64,000 nt of DNA. Origin: an uncultured Saprospiraceae bacterium (GTDB lineage Bacteria > Bacteroidota > Bacteroidia > Chitinophagales > Saprospiraceae). Made by a program: the position numbers and the translations under genes. The notes beneath the pieces were generated by a model. It searched no databases, had not been told where the DNA came from, and saw nothing but the letters and a program-made list of their open reading frames with translations. This document shows positions 20,301 to 28,687 of the stretch, piece by piece. Where the stretch lies: the NCBI GenBank assembly GCA_938015805.1, contig CALLXF010000049.1:1-64000 (forward strand), given 5' to 3'. The stretch's first letter is position 1. The number at the start of each line of letters is the position of its first letter.

Positions 20301-23300
20301 TAGTTTTTTATTATTCCAAGGGACTGAGATATTTATTTTTTCCTGAAACGGTCTGTTATTTTTTATATAACTCAGTAGGATTACAAAACCTCCGCGATCG
20401 GATTCTGTAACTGGAATTTTTATCCGTTCTTTACCTTTTAAGTTGATCCACTTTTGGGAGATAACTTTATGATCTTTTTCTACTCTGAATAGCACCTTTA
20501 GATTTTCTGATGGAGATCCTAAATAGAGTTCTACTTTATTACCAGGCACATAAGATTCTGGTGCTGTTTTATCTAGAGAATAGTAGAGATGTTTTGTTTT
20601 AGGAAATGTTGCTTTTCTAAAATTAAGGGCATTTATGTAAGTTTCTTTTATAATTTCCTCATCGTTAGCATCTTGCATAGAGGCGACTACTTTGTAAACC
20701 CCTCCATCTAATTTAGGGATAGCATACGCTCCTTCTCCATCATGATCAAAATCTATCTGATCGATTTTATCTTTGGTGTCCCATGTTTTAAAATCATCTT
20801 CTGTCCAAGAATAGAAAGGGTGATTTTTATCAAATGTGTTTTTAGGTAGGTGTATACTATCTGGATGAGGCCAGTATCTTTTATTCTTGACATGGTCGGG
20901 TTCTACTAAAGAGTAGAATGTGATCGTTCCTTTACCCCGCTTTTTTGCACCATTTAAATCTGTGATGTTTAGTTTTAATTTTTGATCCTTTACATCTGTT
21001 AAAAACGGACTTGGAACCGAAGTGAAATTTAATAATCTAGATTGTTTTCCTATCCTAACGGTTTGTACGAGGCTATGTGTTTCTCCATTACTATCTGTAA
21101 CATCCATATAGACCGTATAAGCGTACATCGGATTCCACTTAAGTAAAACTTCCTGAGCTGGTGCGGCCTCAAAGATGATTTCTATATTTCCATTTTTATC
21201 AGTAGTAGTTTGACCATTTGAAATTTCTACGGCGTTATTAGAATAATACGGATATCTATATCCGCAGCCCCAGTACCACCATGGAAACGATACGCCTCGA
21301 CTAACTCGATAAACCACTTGGGCATTATCAACGACTGCTCCAGCGTAAGAAACGGCCTTAGCCTTTACGGTTACGCTATCGTTTAACTGATAGAGTTCCT
21401 CTAGGGGCAAACTGGTCACCTCAAATTTAGGTCGCTTATATTCCTCTACTCTAAAATTTGTGCTGCCATCATAATGCGATATTTCCATTATCCCATTAAG
21501 ACTACCAGTCGGAGTTACAAAAGATCCACTGGCTGTACCATACTCATTTGTTTGTAATATGAGGTCGGAGACGGTTTGTCTATTAGCATCATAAAAATCT
21601 ATTTCTAGTTCTTCGTTCTTAATGATACTCGGAACTCCTTTTTTATCGATACTCAATCTTAAAACTTTAAAAAATACGGTTTGCCCTGGGCGGTAAATCC
21701 CACGATCCGTATAAAAGATAGTCCGCTCGTGCCCTGATGATTCTCCTCTCCTACTGAGATAATGATTTTCCCGAGTCTCAAAAAAATCATTTCCCTTTCT
21801 AATTTTTAAAGAGTAATTTCTACTATTATTCCGGTTCTTAATCTCTTTAACAACTACATGTCCATCTTTATCAGTACTATAATTTCCTAAATTGATCTTC
21901 TCATTTTTTCTTTTATCACGGTTATATCTGTTAGTGTAAAGATCGACAGAAGCACCTGTTATAGGAGCACCAGTAGATCTATCCATTACTGTAATCACAT
22001 CAGTAGTTCCACCTTGGAAAACTTGGTATGAGAGGTCAGTAACATATATATATAATAAACGAGAGACATTGTCTTTCTTGTTTATTTTTTCTTTATCGTT
22101 TATGACTAGACCATAAAAACCTACAGGTAAGGAGGGAATGTGGATCTCTCCATTTAGATTGTAATATTTATCATCGTTAAATAATTTTTGCGACCAGTTT
22201 TGCAATGCCGTTTTCTTATTTAAAAATTTGATGATATCATCGTTATTTCTATTCTTTTCCATCTCCTCTTTTTCTTTCTCACTGATAGAAAATAATTTAA
22301 GAAAGACTTTATCTATATTTCTATAGTCTAACTTGATTAGAATTTCCTGATTAGACGGATAGGCTTGTTCGCTTACTGCATTTAAACTAAGAGCTGTTAT
22401 CCCATTATATATATTTATGCACGTATTACTTGCAGGGTGTTTTGGGTATAGATCAATCGCTTTTTTGCAATATGCTAGTGCAGTGATATAATCATCAGTA
22501 TGTTCCTTATGATTTCTGGTCGCACGATTATTGTATAGCTGAGCCAGTCGAGCATAGATCTCCGGATGTAATTGTAAATCTTTACAATCTTCTTCTAGAG
22601 CTAAAAGACGATGCTCATATAAACGTTCTTTTTCTGCAAGTCTGGATTGGTTATATATAAGATCGAGCCTTTTTAAATTTATAAACGCTTTGGCTTCGGG
22701 GCGATCATTATTATAAGTCAGATGATCTTGAATAAGATGTATCGCTTCTAACAATAACGAAGTAGAATCTTTTGACGTAAAGGTCATGGATATAAATTCA
22801 TCGATAGGAGCAAAGTATCTTTCTTCGTTGACCGAATATTGGTAAACAGGAGCGGTTAAATAAGTCTGGTTATTTGCAAAAAAATCAAATGCCCTCGTAG
22901 CCAGAAGGTCGTAAAGTGTGGGTAAATACTTCAATGACTCATCATCATAGATATCTAGCAGTTCGTCATACTTATTTAGAGGCTCAGAGAGTGCTTTAGG
23001 GTTTTGTATAGATGCTTTAAAACTAGTAGCTATCTTATCTATAAAAGTGTTAGTAGGCCAGGTAACAGGATTATTTTCTTCAAAATCCTCTATTCGACTT
23101 CGTTGCTGTATTTGCCATCTGTTTTGGTTTAGATACTGCAGATATAATGTCCCTTCAACAGACTGTAAAATCTCTTTAGTAGGGCTAGGAGATTTTGCTA
23201 TTTCTTCTTTAAAAAGTAGTACTACTTTTTCATAGCTCTCTTCCTCAGTCTGCATGATAAATTTACCTTTATAGATAATCGACTTTGTCAATTGGATTAT

Positions 23301-23510
23301 TTCTTTTTCTTTGGATGCCTTAGTATAAATCTTTTCCACTACTGCTAATGCAGATTTAGGCTTACGTTCGTTTTCTAACTCAATGACCTTTTTCCATAAA
23401 TCTCCATAATTATCTTTCATAGTAAAATTTGTAAACCCTAATAATGCAATTAAAAGCATTATTCCACCAATCTTTCCAATTTTCATAAGCGGCATATTTA
23501 TACGTAACAT
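17355..23510 (-). CDS. Alpha-2-macroglobulin family protein with TonB-plug-like insert, no thioester
   Basis: 2051 residues from the ATG at 23510; the third Met (23486) also fits, since MKIGKIGGIMLLIALLGF forms the export signal. Residues 30-480 are mostly helical and TPR-like. The MG2 hallmark (YTDRGIYRPGQTVFFKVL) lies near 607. The A2M core (FFYPQLETDKDGNVLISFKM) is near 1280, and a helical thioester-domain-like region spans about 1480-1900. The thioester CxEQ is absent: the expected place reads DQSYRNAPPSIFNQ. Residues about 1190-1260 resemble a TonB plug (DIYVDGVRI, then TAEQVRSLPTKN and LASTTSGISVEDF). Bacterial A2Ms are thought to trap foreign proteases in the periplasm; without the thioester, trapping must be non-covalent. 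The plug-like insert could serve in docking. Confidence 0.85.
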   Translation of the reverse strand: MLRINMPLMKIGKIGGIMLLIALLGFTNFTMKDNYGDLWKKVIELENERKPKSALAVVEKIYTKASKEKEIIQLTKSIIYKGKFIMQTEEESYEKVVLLFKEEIAKSPSPTKEILQSVEGTLYLQYLNQNRWQIQQRSRIEDFEENNPVTWPTNTFIDKIATSFKASIQNPKALSEPLNKYDELLDIYDDESLKYLPTLYDLLATRAFDFFANNQTYLTAPVYQYSVNEERYFAPIDEFISMTFTSKDSTSLLLEAIHLIQDHLTYNNDRPEAKAFINLKRLDLIYNQSRLAEKERLYEHRLLALEEDCKDLQLHPEIYARLAQLYNNRATRNHKEHTDDYITALAYCKKAIDLYPKHPASNTCINIYNGITALSLNAVSEQAYPSNQEILIKLDYRNIDKVFLKLFSISEKEKEEMEKNRNNDDIIKFLNKKTALQNWSQKLFNDDKYYNLNGEIHIPSLPVGFYGLVINDKEKINKKDNVSRLLYIYVTDLSYQVFQGGTTDVITVMDRSTGAPITGASVDLYTNRYNRDKRKNEKINLGNYSTDKDGHVVVKEIKNRNNSRNYSLKIRKGNDFFETRENHYLSRRGESSGHERTIFYTDRGIYRPGQTVFFKVLRLSIDKKGVPSIIKNEELEIDFYDANRQTVSDLILQTNEYGTASGSFVTPTGSLNGIMEISHYDGSTNFRVEEYKRPKFEVTSLPLEELYQLNDSVTVKAKAVSYAGAVVDNAQVVYRVSRGVSFPWWYWGCGYRYPYYSNNAVEISNGQTTTDKNGNIEIIFEAAPAQEVLLKWNPMYAYTVYMDVTDSNGETHSLVQTVRIGKQSRLLNFTSVPSPFLTDVKDQKLKLNITDLNGAKKRGKGTITFYSLVEPDHVKNKRYWPHPDSIHLPKNTFDKNHPFYSWTEDDFKTWDTKDKIDQIDFDHDGEGAYAIPKLDGGVYKVVASMQDANDEEIIKETYINALNFRKATFPKTKHLYYSLDKTAPESYVPGNKVELYLGSPSENLKVLFRVEKDHKVISQKWINLKGKERIKIPVTESDRGGFVILLSYIKNNRPFQEKINISVPWNNKKLNVEFISFRDKTLPGSEEEYKIKISGPDKDKVSAELLACMYDASLDDFISHQWNGHFYPSYNSSYYSTFPGFNQQGSRYVSNDGVYKNRLKFKGKHIMFPRLHDFGFGFQYGYGDVRYRGSRSNATDIYVDGVRIKEESMSMDEVTITAYKAPMIQQDNTTQGKTVTAEQVRSLPTKNISDLASTTSGISVEDFDEEAAEINDAPKPQIRTNLNETVFFYPQLETDKDGNVLISFKMNEALTKWKLMTFAHTEDLKTGMEIREVVTQKDLMVVPNPPRFLRDNDEIVFTSKINNLTDKSINGTVRLELLNAITLKPLEGILSSANVKQDFIIEAKQSTLAKWTLNIPEREVDAITYRVIAVSGSHSDGEENVLPVLTNKILVTETMPLTVDPLETKSFTFTELVNADATVSHQNYSLEYTANPAWYAVQAMPFIKDQSYRNAPPSIFNQLYTNVLASHIVNKHPKLKAVFDEWKNTDSDALISNLEKNQELKSAILKETPWVRQAMSETEQKKNIALLFDLNLISYQRSSNITALQQLQHPDGGFSWDGHNKSNRYISQNILEGLGHLSRLGINIKDDHSLKPIIDNLIRYCDEQIKREYDKRDKKHKYLSHIAVHYLYTRSFFKETKITMQADDAFKYYLALAEAKVLDYGIYKSGMIGLLLNRYDKKDAARKVTESLLERSLTHEELGMYWNEGNGFNWYELPIERHAMMIELMVEMGKKEVVDNLKLWLLRNKQTNHWKTTKATAAAIYALLVEEEEGGMSKWVLDAKIPTIKVAGNMMDFSDNTQAGTGYVKRSWDKSEIDMALANVEITNPNDHIGWGGIYWQYFEDMDKVKTFEKTPLKVRKSLYKKVLDDRGEKIIPVSNDNLKIGDKLIVRIELESDRSMEYLHLKDMRASGLEPMSTLSGYKWSHGLGYYQSSRDLATDFFISYLPKGKYVFEYNLRVQHAGTFSNGITTIQSMYAPEFTSHSQGDVITVLEN
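18366..18375 (-). repeat. GGCGNAAGCC decamer, copy 3 (N=G)
   Basis: In the alpha-2-macroglobulin gene, read as L-A-E-A on the sense strand. Flanking bases extend the stem to TTGGC/GCCAA. Confidence 0.6.
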
Positions 23511-23586
23511 TAATTTAATTTATATAATTCACAGATGTACTGATAAGATGAAAAAAGGTTATCGATTACATAAACAGTTTGATGCT

Positions 23587-23625
23587 GGAAAAACTAGGCT
23601 TGTTTAAACTAAATTTAGTTAAGCC
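23587..23625 (-). terminator. Probable terminator of the SDR gene
   Basis: On the minus strand, GGCTT (23621-23625) pairs with AAGCC (23597-23601) around the 14-bp perfect palindrome AACTAAATTTAGTT (23607-23620), and TAGTTTTT follows. It lies about 90 bp beyond the SDR stop codon. The loop structure is unusual, so confidence is moderate. Confidence 0.4.
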
Positions 23626-23713
23626 CTTTGCTTTCTAATCCTAAGATCCATAAACTTTTAATACACTAAGTCACAAGACAATGCAACCCTTAAAACTTTT
23701 AACGGTGAGAAGA

Positions 23714-25246
23714 TTACCAATCAATGGGTTTATAATCTTTAAGAAACTGACCATTCCAGTGCTTGCCTGTATTTATACCATCTATAAAAGGATCACAAAT
23801 TCTGGCAGCTCCGTCTACAATATCTAGAGGTGGCTGAAAATCATGGACTTCTTCCTTAAACTTAGCAAGGTGTATAGGGTCCTCGTCAGTTACCCATCCT
23901 GTATCTACTGCATTAGTAAAAATTCCGTGCTTTGCCAGTTCGGATGCTGAGGTGTGTGTCAGCATATTTATAGCAGCTTTAGCCATATTAGTATGTGGAT
24001 GTCTAGCGGCTTTTTTAAACCGGTAAAACTTTCCTTCCATAGCTGTTACGTTTACAATATGCTTATTTCCGGTATTTTCTTTCTTCATCAGATTGACCAA
24101 TTTATTATTGATCACAAAAGGAGCTACTGCGTTTACGAGTTGCACCTCTAACATCTCCGAAGGATTTATTTCTCCTAACTTTAGTCTCCAACTATTAGTC
24201 TGACGTAGATCTACCTGCTGTAAATCAGCATCTAACTTACCCACTGGAAAAACATCAGTCGCTTCTAATGACTCGTCATAAGAATACGGAATCTGCGATA
24301 ATTTAGCAGACTCTCGGATCCCAACTCCAGGTCCTTTTCCATGCCAGTTTACAGGTAATGCTTTTTCCTGAGATAAGTCTCTAGGAGACATGGAAATTAA
24401 CTCATTTTTAAAGTTCTCATGATTAGAAAGTAAGTTTTGGACCTGAGGTTCTAATTCGCCGTAAGGCAAAGATTCCTTTTCCATCAAGTGAGCATAAAAT
24501 CCAGGAGGTCTTCTCACGGTCTGTGCTGCATTATTTATGATGATATCTAATCGATCATACTTCTGTTCGACGTAAGTCGCAAAAATTTCAACACTCGGAA
24601 TATGCCTTAGATCTAATCCGTAGATCCTCAGTCGATCACCCCATTTTTTATATCCAGGTTCCTTTGCAAATCTAATCGCGGAATCTACAGGAAAGCGAGT
24701 TGTGGCGATTACGGAGGCCCCTGACTCTAACATCATCAGGGTCGCCTGATATCCGATCTTTAAACGAGACCCTGTGATCAGTGCTACCTGACCTGTCATG
24801 TCAGTTCGCTGAAAACGCTTATGATAATTATAATCTCCACAATCCTCACACATGGCATCGTAGAAAAAATGGAGCTTAGTGAATTCCGCCTTACAGACAT
24901 AACAGTTCCTAGGAGAGGATAATTCTGGTTGCTCCTTCTTTTTATCCGCAGGTGCTATCTGCATCGGAGCTGTAAAAATATCGGCCTCACGAGCAGACCT
25001 AATACCTGTTATTTTACGTGCTTCTTTATCCTTTTTTACAATAGTATCTCTTTTAGACTTCCTTCTTTTTTTTGCTCTTAACTGCAATTCTGTTTTATCG
25101 GGTCTACTGAGTTTACCAGCGGCCGTAAGCAAAGCCCTTTTTTTAAGTTCGGGAATATCAGATAACTCGTGTCCATTTTCTACTAGATATTCTAAACCTT
25201 TGATAATTTGGTCTATATTTTCCTGCGAAAGCTTATTTTCGTTCAT
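23714..25246 (-). CDS. Atypical short-chain dehydrogenase/reductase with N-terminal zinc-ribbon-like segment
   Basis: 510 residues from the ATG at 25246. Residues 1-100 are Lys/Arg-rich and probably helical. Near residue 115-140 a CYVC...CEDC pattern suggests a zinc ribbon. A Rossmann domain follows: [11 protein letters not shown] (glycine-rich loop, with Lys in place of the usual middle Gly), DLR near 215 and INNAAQ near 238. A long insert runs to about residue 370. The usual catalytic YxxxK reads TNMAK (in [14 protein letters not shown]), so the catalytic Tyr is replaced by Thr while the Lys remains. NAD(P) binding is therefore likely but classical catalysis is doubtful. It is divergent, by only 29 bp, from the guanidino-hydrolase pair. 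The function is unknown. Confidence 0.75.
   Translation of the reverse strand: MNENKLSQENIDQIIKGLEYLVENGHELSDIPELKKRALLTAAGKLSRPDKTELQLRAKKRRKSKRDTIVKKDKEARKITGIRSAREADIFTAPMQIAPADKKKEQPELSSPRNCYVCKAEFTKLHFFYDAMCEDCGDYNYHKRFQRTDMTGQVALITGSRLKIGYQATLMMLESGASVIATTRFPVDSAIRFAKEPGYKKWGDRLRIYGLDLRHIPSVEIFATYVEQKYDRLDIIINNAAQTVRRPPGFYAHLMEKESLPYGELEPQVQNLLSNHENFKNELISMSPRDLSQEKALPVNWHGKGPGVGIRESAKLSQIPYSYDESLEATDVFPVGKLDADLQQVDLRQTNSWRLKLGEINPSEMLEVQLVNAVAPFVINNKLVNLMKKENTGNKHIVNVTAMEGKFYRFKKAARHPHTNMAKAAINMLTHTSASELAKHGIFTNAVDTGWVTDEDPIHLAKFKEEVHDFQPPLDIVDGAARICDPFIDGINTGKHWNGQFLKDYKPIDW
24458..24467 (+). repeat. Related mini-hairpin GCCGTAAGGC
   Basis: GCC-GTAA-GGC in the SDR gene keeps the GNRA loop but swaps the stem order relative to the GGCGNAAGCC decamer. 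Sense strand is read as P-Y-G. Confidence 0.4.
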
Positions 25247-25275
25247 TGGAATGTAAAGGTAAACTGAAAATAGCA

Positions 25276-26274
25276 ATGACAGAAAATTCGATAGAGAACA
25301 TTAGAATAAATATTCAGGATGAAACGGCACCTCTGGAGGCTGTTATTTTAGGGACAGCAAAGGATATCGGTTTTCCGAACTCTAAATATGTGCATCCCGA
25401 TCAATGGACTAATCATAGAGCACCTGCGGAAGATCAAATAAACGACCCTAAATCTAGGATGCATATTATCAATGGAACCTATCCTATCGAATCTTTTTTA
25501 AGACAAGAAAACGATTATTTTGCTCGAGTGCTAGCCAAATACAACGTAGAAATTTACCAGCCTATTACTTTAGAAGGGACCAACCAGATTTTTACGAGAG
25601 ACATCGGATTTGTGATAGATAACGTCTTTATAAAATCTAACATGAGTACGTTTAAAAGGCAGTCTGAATTTTTTGCGATACGAGATATTGTTAGTCAGAT
25701 TACAGATGAGGTATGGTTTCCGCCATCATCAGTGCAGATCGAAGGTGGAGATGTATTCCCTTATAAGGACAAAATATTTGTAGGTCAAGCGGCGGAAGGA
25801 TGTGAAAAAATGAGATGTAATCGTACAAATCCAGAAGCGATAAAATACTTGCAAAATAAATTTCCGGATAAAAAAGTTATACCGGTCCCATTAAAAAAAT
25901 CAGATAAAGATCCTAATATTAATTGTTTACATCTAGACTGTGCTTTCCAGCCTATCGGCAATAACGACCACTGTATTATTTTTATGGATGGTTTTCAGGA
26001 TAGAGCTCAGGCGGAAGAAATGATGGATATTTTCGGCGGAGAAAAAAATGCGATTAAAATAGAAGGAAAGGATATGTATAATATGAATAGCAATATTTTT
26101 TCTATAAGCCCCGAAGTAATCGTCTCAGGAAATAAGAATAGTGAGTTTGGAGAATTAAATGCTCGTTTAGAAGATAAAGGATTTACAGTAGAACGAATAC
26201 CCTACTCTGAAACTTCCAAGATGGAAGGACTTTTAAGATGCAGTACATTACCATTAAGAAGAACTTACAATTAG
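25276..26274 (+). CDS. Guanidino-group hydrolase, arginine deiminase/DDAH-like
   Basis: 332 residues from the ATG at 25276. A TTG 30 bases upstream would overlap the divergent SDR start codon, so it is not used. The pentein (guanidine-modifying) fold is shown by [11 protein letters not shown] near residue 105, QIEGGDVFP near 155 (Asp/Glu that hold the guanidinium), LHLDCAFQP near 220 (catalytic His) and LLRCSTLPL near 320 (nucleophilic Cys). Close families are dimethylarginine dimethylaminohydrolase, arginine deiminase and glycine amidinotransferase; the substrate cannot be fixed. It is followed after 1 bp by a second member of the superfamily, so both are surely co-transcribed. Confidence 0.82.
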   Translation: MTENSIENIRINIQDETAPLEAVILGTAKDIGFPNSKYVHPDQWTNHRAPAEDQINDPKSRMHIINGTYPIESFLRQENDYFARVLAKYNVEIYQPITLEGTNQIFTRDIGFVIDNVFIKSNMSTFKRQSEFFAIRDIVSQITDEVWFPPSSVQIEGGDVFPYKDKIFVGQAAEGCEKMRCNRTNPEAIKYLQNKFPDKKVIPVPLKKSDKDPNINCLHLDCAFQPIGNNDHCIIFMDGFQDRAQAEEMMDIFGGEKNAIKIEGKDMYNMNSNIFSISPEVIVSGNKNSEFGELNARLEDKGFTVERIPYSETSKMEGLLRCSTLPLRRTYN

Positions 26275-26275
26275 T

Positions 26276-27205
26276 ATGAATAACAAAAGTACAATAGCAC
26301 ATACCGTTATGATGGTAGAACCTGTAGCTTTTGGGTTTAATGAATCTGCGGCAGAAACTAATGCTTTTCAGAACAGGGTAAATCAATCTGCCGAAGAAAT
26401 CCAGAAAAAGGCCTTACAGGAGTTTATTGCTTACGTAGATTTATTACGTTCGCATGGGATTACTGTAGAAGTTTTCAAAGATCAGATAGATCCTTATACT
26501 CCTGATTCTATCTTTCCTAATAACTGGTTTGCCACGAGTCCTCATGATAGAAGTTTTGTGACTTTTCCGATGGCAAATAAAAATAGAGCTGATGAAAGGA
26601 GAGAGGATATTATAGAGCATCTAGTCAAAAAAAATGATTACCAAATCGATCAATCTTTATTAGATTATGAAGCTAAGGGTCTCTTTCTCGAAGGAACGGG
26701 AAGTATGGTTTTAGATCACATAAACAATATTGCATACGCATGTCTAAGTCCTCGCACTGACAAAGAGGTATTTAATCATTGGTGTAAGCAGAGTGGTTAT
26801 GAGCCGGTGAGTTTTTATAGTTATGGATCAGAGGGATCAGAAGTTTATCATACAAATGTGATCATGACTCTCGCTGACGAATATGTAGTTATCTGTTTAG
26901 AATCTATATTAGATCATGAGGAAAGAGAAATGGTTATTGATAAATTAGTAAAACAATCTCACCGATCAATAATAGATATCAGCATGGATCAGATGAATCA
27001 GTTTGCGGGTAATATGTTACAACTTAGAAATGCCAATGGTGACAAATTTTTAGTGATGTCTAAAACAGCTAAGGATTCTCTTACTACAGAACAGATAGAG
27101 GCGATTACTGTAACTTTTAAAAATACTATCCTAGCACCTGATATTACGCTTATAGAAACTATCGGTGGTGGTAGTGCCCGATGTATGATCGCGGAGATTT
27201 TTTGA
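26276..27205 (+). CDS. ctlX: CtlX-type citrulline/guanidino hydrolase
   Basis: 309 residues, a second pentein-superfamily hydrolase. FPNNWFATSPHD near residue 82, LEGTGSMVLDH near 142 (acidic substrate-binding residue), VYHTNVIMTL near 190 (catalytic His) and GGGSARCMIAEIF at the C-terminus (catalytic Cys about residue 302) match the CtlX citrulline-utilisation hydrolase family, which converts citrulline to ornithine in some bacteria. Whether this copy acts on citrulline or on arginine-like substrates is open. Its ATG follows the stop of the first hydrolase by a single base. Paired, the two could carry successive steps of arginine or methylarginine breakdown. Confidence 0.82.
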   Translation: MNNKSTIAHTVMMVEPVAFGFNESAAETNAFQNRVNQSAEEIQKKALQEFIAYVDLLRSHGITVEVFKDQIDPYTPDSIFPNNWFATSPHDRSFVTFPMANKNRADERREDIIEHLVKKNDYQIDQSLLDYEAKGLFLEGTGSMVLDHINNIAYACLSPRTDKEVFNHWCKQSGYEPVSFYSYGSEGSEVYHTNVIMTLADEYVVICLESILDHEEREMVIDKLVKQSHRSIIDISMDQMNQFAGNMLQLRNANGDKFLVMSKTAKDSLTTEQIEAITVTFKNTILAPDITLIETIGGGSARCMIAEIF

Positions 27206-27326
27206 AGTTAGAAATTAAACTGTTGGACATTATATTCTAAATAGACTGGGAGGTCAAATAGACATGCTTGGATTAATTCAATCACAGAAACTAGTTTTAA
27301 ATCTTTTGGTTTAAGCACACCTCATA

Positions 27327-28628
27327 CTAAATTTCGTAAGCTCTTATTTTTCTCTTTTTGATTTTAGCATTATTCAACTTTTCTATTACCTGATCGATTT
27401 TGCTCGTGTGAATAGCTACGAAGGCACAATCATTTTTTAACTCAATAATGCCTACCTCATCCTTATTAAGATCACATTGCTTAAATAAAAAGCCTGCTAT
27501 ATCACCTTTAGATATTTTATCCTTGCGACCACCAGAAATAAAAACAGTACCCCACTCAGTCCACTCTCTTTTAATTCCTTCTTTAATCACTTCCTCTTCT
27601 AATTCGCCAATAAAATCAGGTAGCTCTTCCTCGGCCCATTTTATCACATATGCCGTACCGTCAGCATTCATTCTTGCGGTCCGTCCATTACGATGCGTAA
27701 ATTCATGAGCTCGCATCGGGAGATGATAATGTATAATAAATTTTAATTCCGGAATATCTAACCCTCTGGCTGCAAGGTCTGTTGCCAAAATAAGCTGATG
27801 TGTTCCATTCCTAAATTTTATTAAGCATCGTTCTCTATCGATTTGTTCGAGCCCTCCGTAGTAACAACCATGCTCTATTTCCTGAGAGGAAAGAAAATCA
27901 GATACTCGATCTATGGAATCTTTAAAATTACAAAATATAATTCCAGGCTGACGGCCTAGATGATTTAAGGCTTTCGCCAATGTTTCTAATTTATCTTTAT
28001 CAGGAGAAATTATAGATTTAATTTTTAGCTGAGCTACGCCATCAGATAAATAATTTATCATTATCGGGTTTTCTAATCCCATGAAAACTGGCATGGATTC
28101 TTCCTTTGTAGCCGATGTCATTATCTTTTTCCTCAATCCTTTTAAGTGCGATAAGATCTCACTCATTTCCCCTTCAAAACCCACCTCTAGTGATTTATCA
28201 TATTCATCCAGAACAAGCGTGCTTATTAAATCAGGCGAAAATGTTTTACGTCTCAAATGATCTGCAATTCTTCCTGGTGTTCCTATAAGAATAGCAGGTC
28301 TATGCTTTAGATCTATTTTATCCTTAGAGAAAGGTCTACCTCCATAAATAGCATTAGATTTAAAACCAGTCCCCATATTCCTAAATACTTGATCGATCTG
28401 GATCGCCAGTTCTCGAGAAGGCACTAATATTAATGCCTGTACCTCAGTAATCTTGCTACTTAAAGACTGGATAAGAGGTAGTAAAAAAGCAACTGTTTTT
28501 CCAGATCCCGTCGGCGATAGTAAGATGATCTCTGGATTTGCATGTATAGCAATACGAGCTTCATCCTGCATAGGGTTTAGCTTTTTGATGCCGAGTTTTA
28601 GAAGTAGCTCTTTTTGATTTTTAACCAT
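27327..28628 (-). CDS. dbpA: DEAD-box RNA helicase, DbpA-like
   Basis: 433 residues from the ATG at 28628 (the codon 12 bases upstream is TTG). Motifs in order: Q-motif NPMQ, Walker A SPTGSGKT near residue 39, PSRELA, TPGR, motif II as DEYD near 145, SAT near 172, RGLDIP near 287 and HRNGRTAR near 312. Motif II is normally DEAD; here it is DEYD. The C-terminal 75 residues (WGTVFISGGRKDKISKGDIA, then GIIELKNDCAFVAI) are the DbpA RNA-binding domain, which in E. coli recognises 23S rRNA helix 92 during 50S assembly. This makes a ribosome-biogenesis role likely. It lies at the 3' end of a five-gene leftward cluster, 59 bp after the racemase-like gene. Confidence 0.88.
   Translation of the reverse strand: MVKNQKELLLKLGIKKLNPMQDEARIAIHANPEIILLSPTGSGKTVAFLLPLIQSLSSKITEVQALILVPSRELAIQIDQVFRNMGTGFKSNAIYGGRPFSKDKIDLKHRPAILIGTPGRIADHLRRKTFSPDLISTLVLDEYDKSLEVGFEGEMSEILSHLKGLRKKIMTSATKEESMPVFMGLENPIMINYLSDGVAQLKIKSIISPDKDKLETLAKALNHLGRQPGIIFCNFKDSIDRVSDFLSSQEIEHGCYYGGLEQIDRERCLIKFRNGTHQLILATDLAARGLDIPELKFIIHYHLPMRAHEFTHRNGRTARMNADGTAYVIKWAEEELPDFIGELEEEVIKEGIKREWTEWGTVFISGGRKDKISKGDIAGFLFKQCDLNKDEVGIIELKNDCAFVAIHTSKIDQVIEKLNNAKIKKRKIRAYEI
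27969..27978 (-). repeat. GGCGNAAGCC decamer, copy 4 (N=A)
   Basis: In the helicase gene; sense strand reads L-A-K-A. Upstream bases on that strand are ATT, as in other copies. Confidence 0.6.
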
Positions 28629-28687
28629 AATTAAAGGCAAAGGTAGTGCTTCTCACTAGATGATTTATCGCAAAGTTCGATAATATG

